In this document: positions 6,404 through 6,741 of the stretch, piece after piece
Position numbering within the stretch: the stretch's first letter is position 1
Layout: each line of letters begins with the position of its first letter
NCBI GenBank assembly: GCA_004297635.1
Contig: SCUQ01000030.1
Location: forward strand, 1-6,741
Reading direction: 5' to 3'
Source of the DNA: Rhizorhabdus sp.
GTDB taxonomy: Bacteria; Pseudomonadota; Alphaproteobacteria; Sphingomonadales; Sphingomonadaceae
DNA: 6,741 nucleotides
The notes under the pieces: generated by a model
Databases searched by the model: none
What the model saw: the letters and a program-made list of their open reading frames with translations, nothing else
Told to the model about the DNA's origin: nothing
Translations under genes and position numbers: made by a program

Positions 6404-6741
6404 CGCATCGTCGGGCGGCCGGATACCCATAGCCGCCTTCCATCTCGATGGCCCCACGTGCGCGCTCGATGCGCGGATCAATGCCTTTCGCACCGACATC
6501 GCCGATGTCGCGCTGGCCGGCACGCTGTTCGCGCCGCATTACGCCGCGCCCATGCTGCGTATGGCGTCGGTACCGGCGATGATGCGGAAGGCCGCCCGGC
6601 ACGACGCGGAAGCGGTATCGCAGATCATGCCGGGCGAAAGCTTCGCGGTACTCGACCTGTCGGGCGGCTGGGCATGGGGCTATTCATTCCATGATCATTA
6701 TGTCGGCTATGTGCCGGCGGATGTGCTTGGCGACCTCGTCG
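6360..6741 (+). CDS. N-terminal part of a probable C40 (NlpC/P60) peptidase with bacterial SH3 domain (cut by window)
   Basis: An uninterrupted frame runs from ATG 6360 to the window edge (127 codons). Residues from LDGP (29-32) onward resemble the N-terminus of alphaproteobacterial NlpC/P60 cell-wall peptidases: LDARINAFRTDIADVALAGT (36-55), then FAPHYAAP. A bacterial SH3-like domain follows, with PGESFAVLDLSGGWAWGYS (90-108) and HDHYVGYVPADVLG (110-123). The catalytic Cys-His domain would lie beyond the window, so peptidase function is inferred from this N-terminus. ATG 6360 is the only ATG, GTG or TTG I find in frame between there and the conserved part; it lies inside the regulator gene (44-nt overlap) with only a distant G-run as ribosome-binding site, so coupling or an atypical start is possible. 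Such enzymes cut peptidoglycan stem peptides. Confidence 0.75.
   Translation, partial: MRSESPSISRRLAADASSGGRIPIAAFHLDGPTCALDARINAFRTDIADVALAGTLFAPHYAAPMLRMASVPAMMRKAARHDAEAVSQIMPGESFAVLDLSGGWAWGYSFHDHYVGYVPADVLGDLV

Noticed and set aside
6458..6694. 78-codon plus-strand open frame near the right end
   Set aside because: It is a shifted-frame shadow of the SH3-domain protein, whose own frame is open from 6360 to the edge and gives recognisable sequence.

Overview
This 6.7 kb window is high-GC chromosomal DNA. The near-invariant protein matches (PurC, Kup) and the gene set point to an alphaproteobacterium, most likely a sphingomonad (Sphingomonas or a relative). That assignment is an inference from remembered family sequences, not from a search. 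Coding density is high. I see no insertion sequence, prophage, CRISPR array, tRNA or rRNA, and no compositional island, so this looks like core chromosome.

Layout. On the minus strand, purC (757-1533) is followed after 167 bp by an RBBP9/YdeN-type alpha/beta hydrolase gene (1-589) that runs off the left edge. A 202-bp divergent intergenic region (1534-1735) separates purC from a plus-strand gene run: kup potassium transporter (1736-3682), two adjacent and different hotdog-fold PaaI-type thioesterases (3706-4155 and 4159-4542), and an M17 leucyl-aminopeptidase-like enzyme (4561-5949). Gaps of 23, 3 and 18 nt suggest one operon, closed by a strong hairpin at 5958-5984. After a structured intergenic stretch come a short MarR-type regulator (6074-6403) and, overlapping its 3' end, the start of a cell-wall-peptidase-like protein with a bacterial SH3 domain (6360 to beyond the right edge).

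Functional reading. PurC serves de novo purine synthesis and Kup serves K+ uptake; both are housekeeping. The thioesterases probably cleave unidentified acyl-CoAs. The M17 aminopeptidase and the presumed C40 (NlpC/P60) peptidase could act in succession on peptides or peptidoglycan stems, with the MarR protein between them as a candidate local regulator, but this is inference.

No clearly new system is present. The points most worth a second look are: the hydrolase has glycine where its catalytic serine should be; the two thioesterases carry different active-site residue sets (one lacks the His-Gly-Gly, the other has it with Glu as the acid); hairpins cover the ribosome-binding sites of purC and, partly, the hydrolase; and two mutually exclusive hairpins sit in the leader of the MarR gene.
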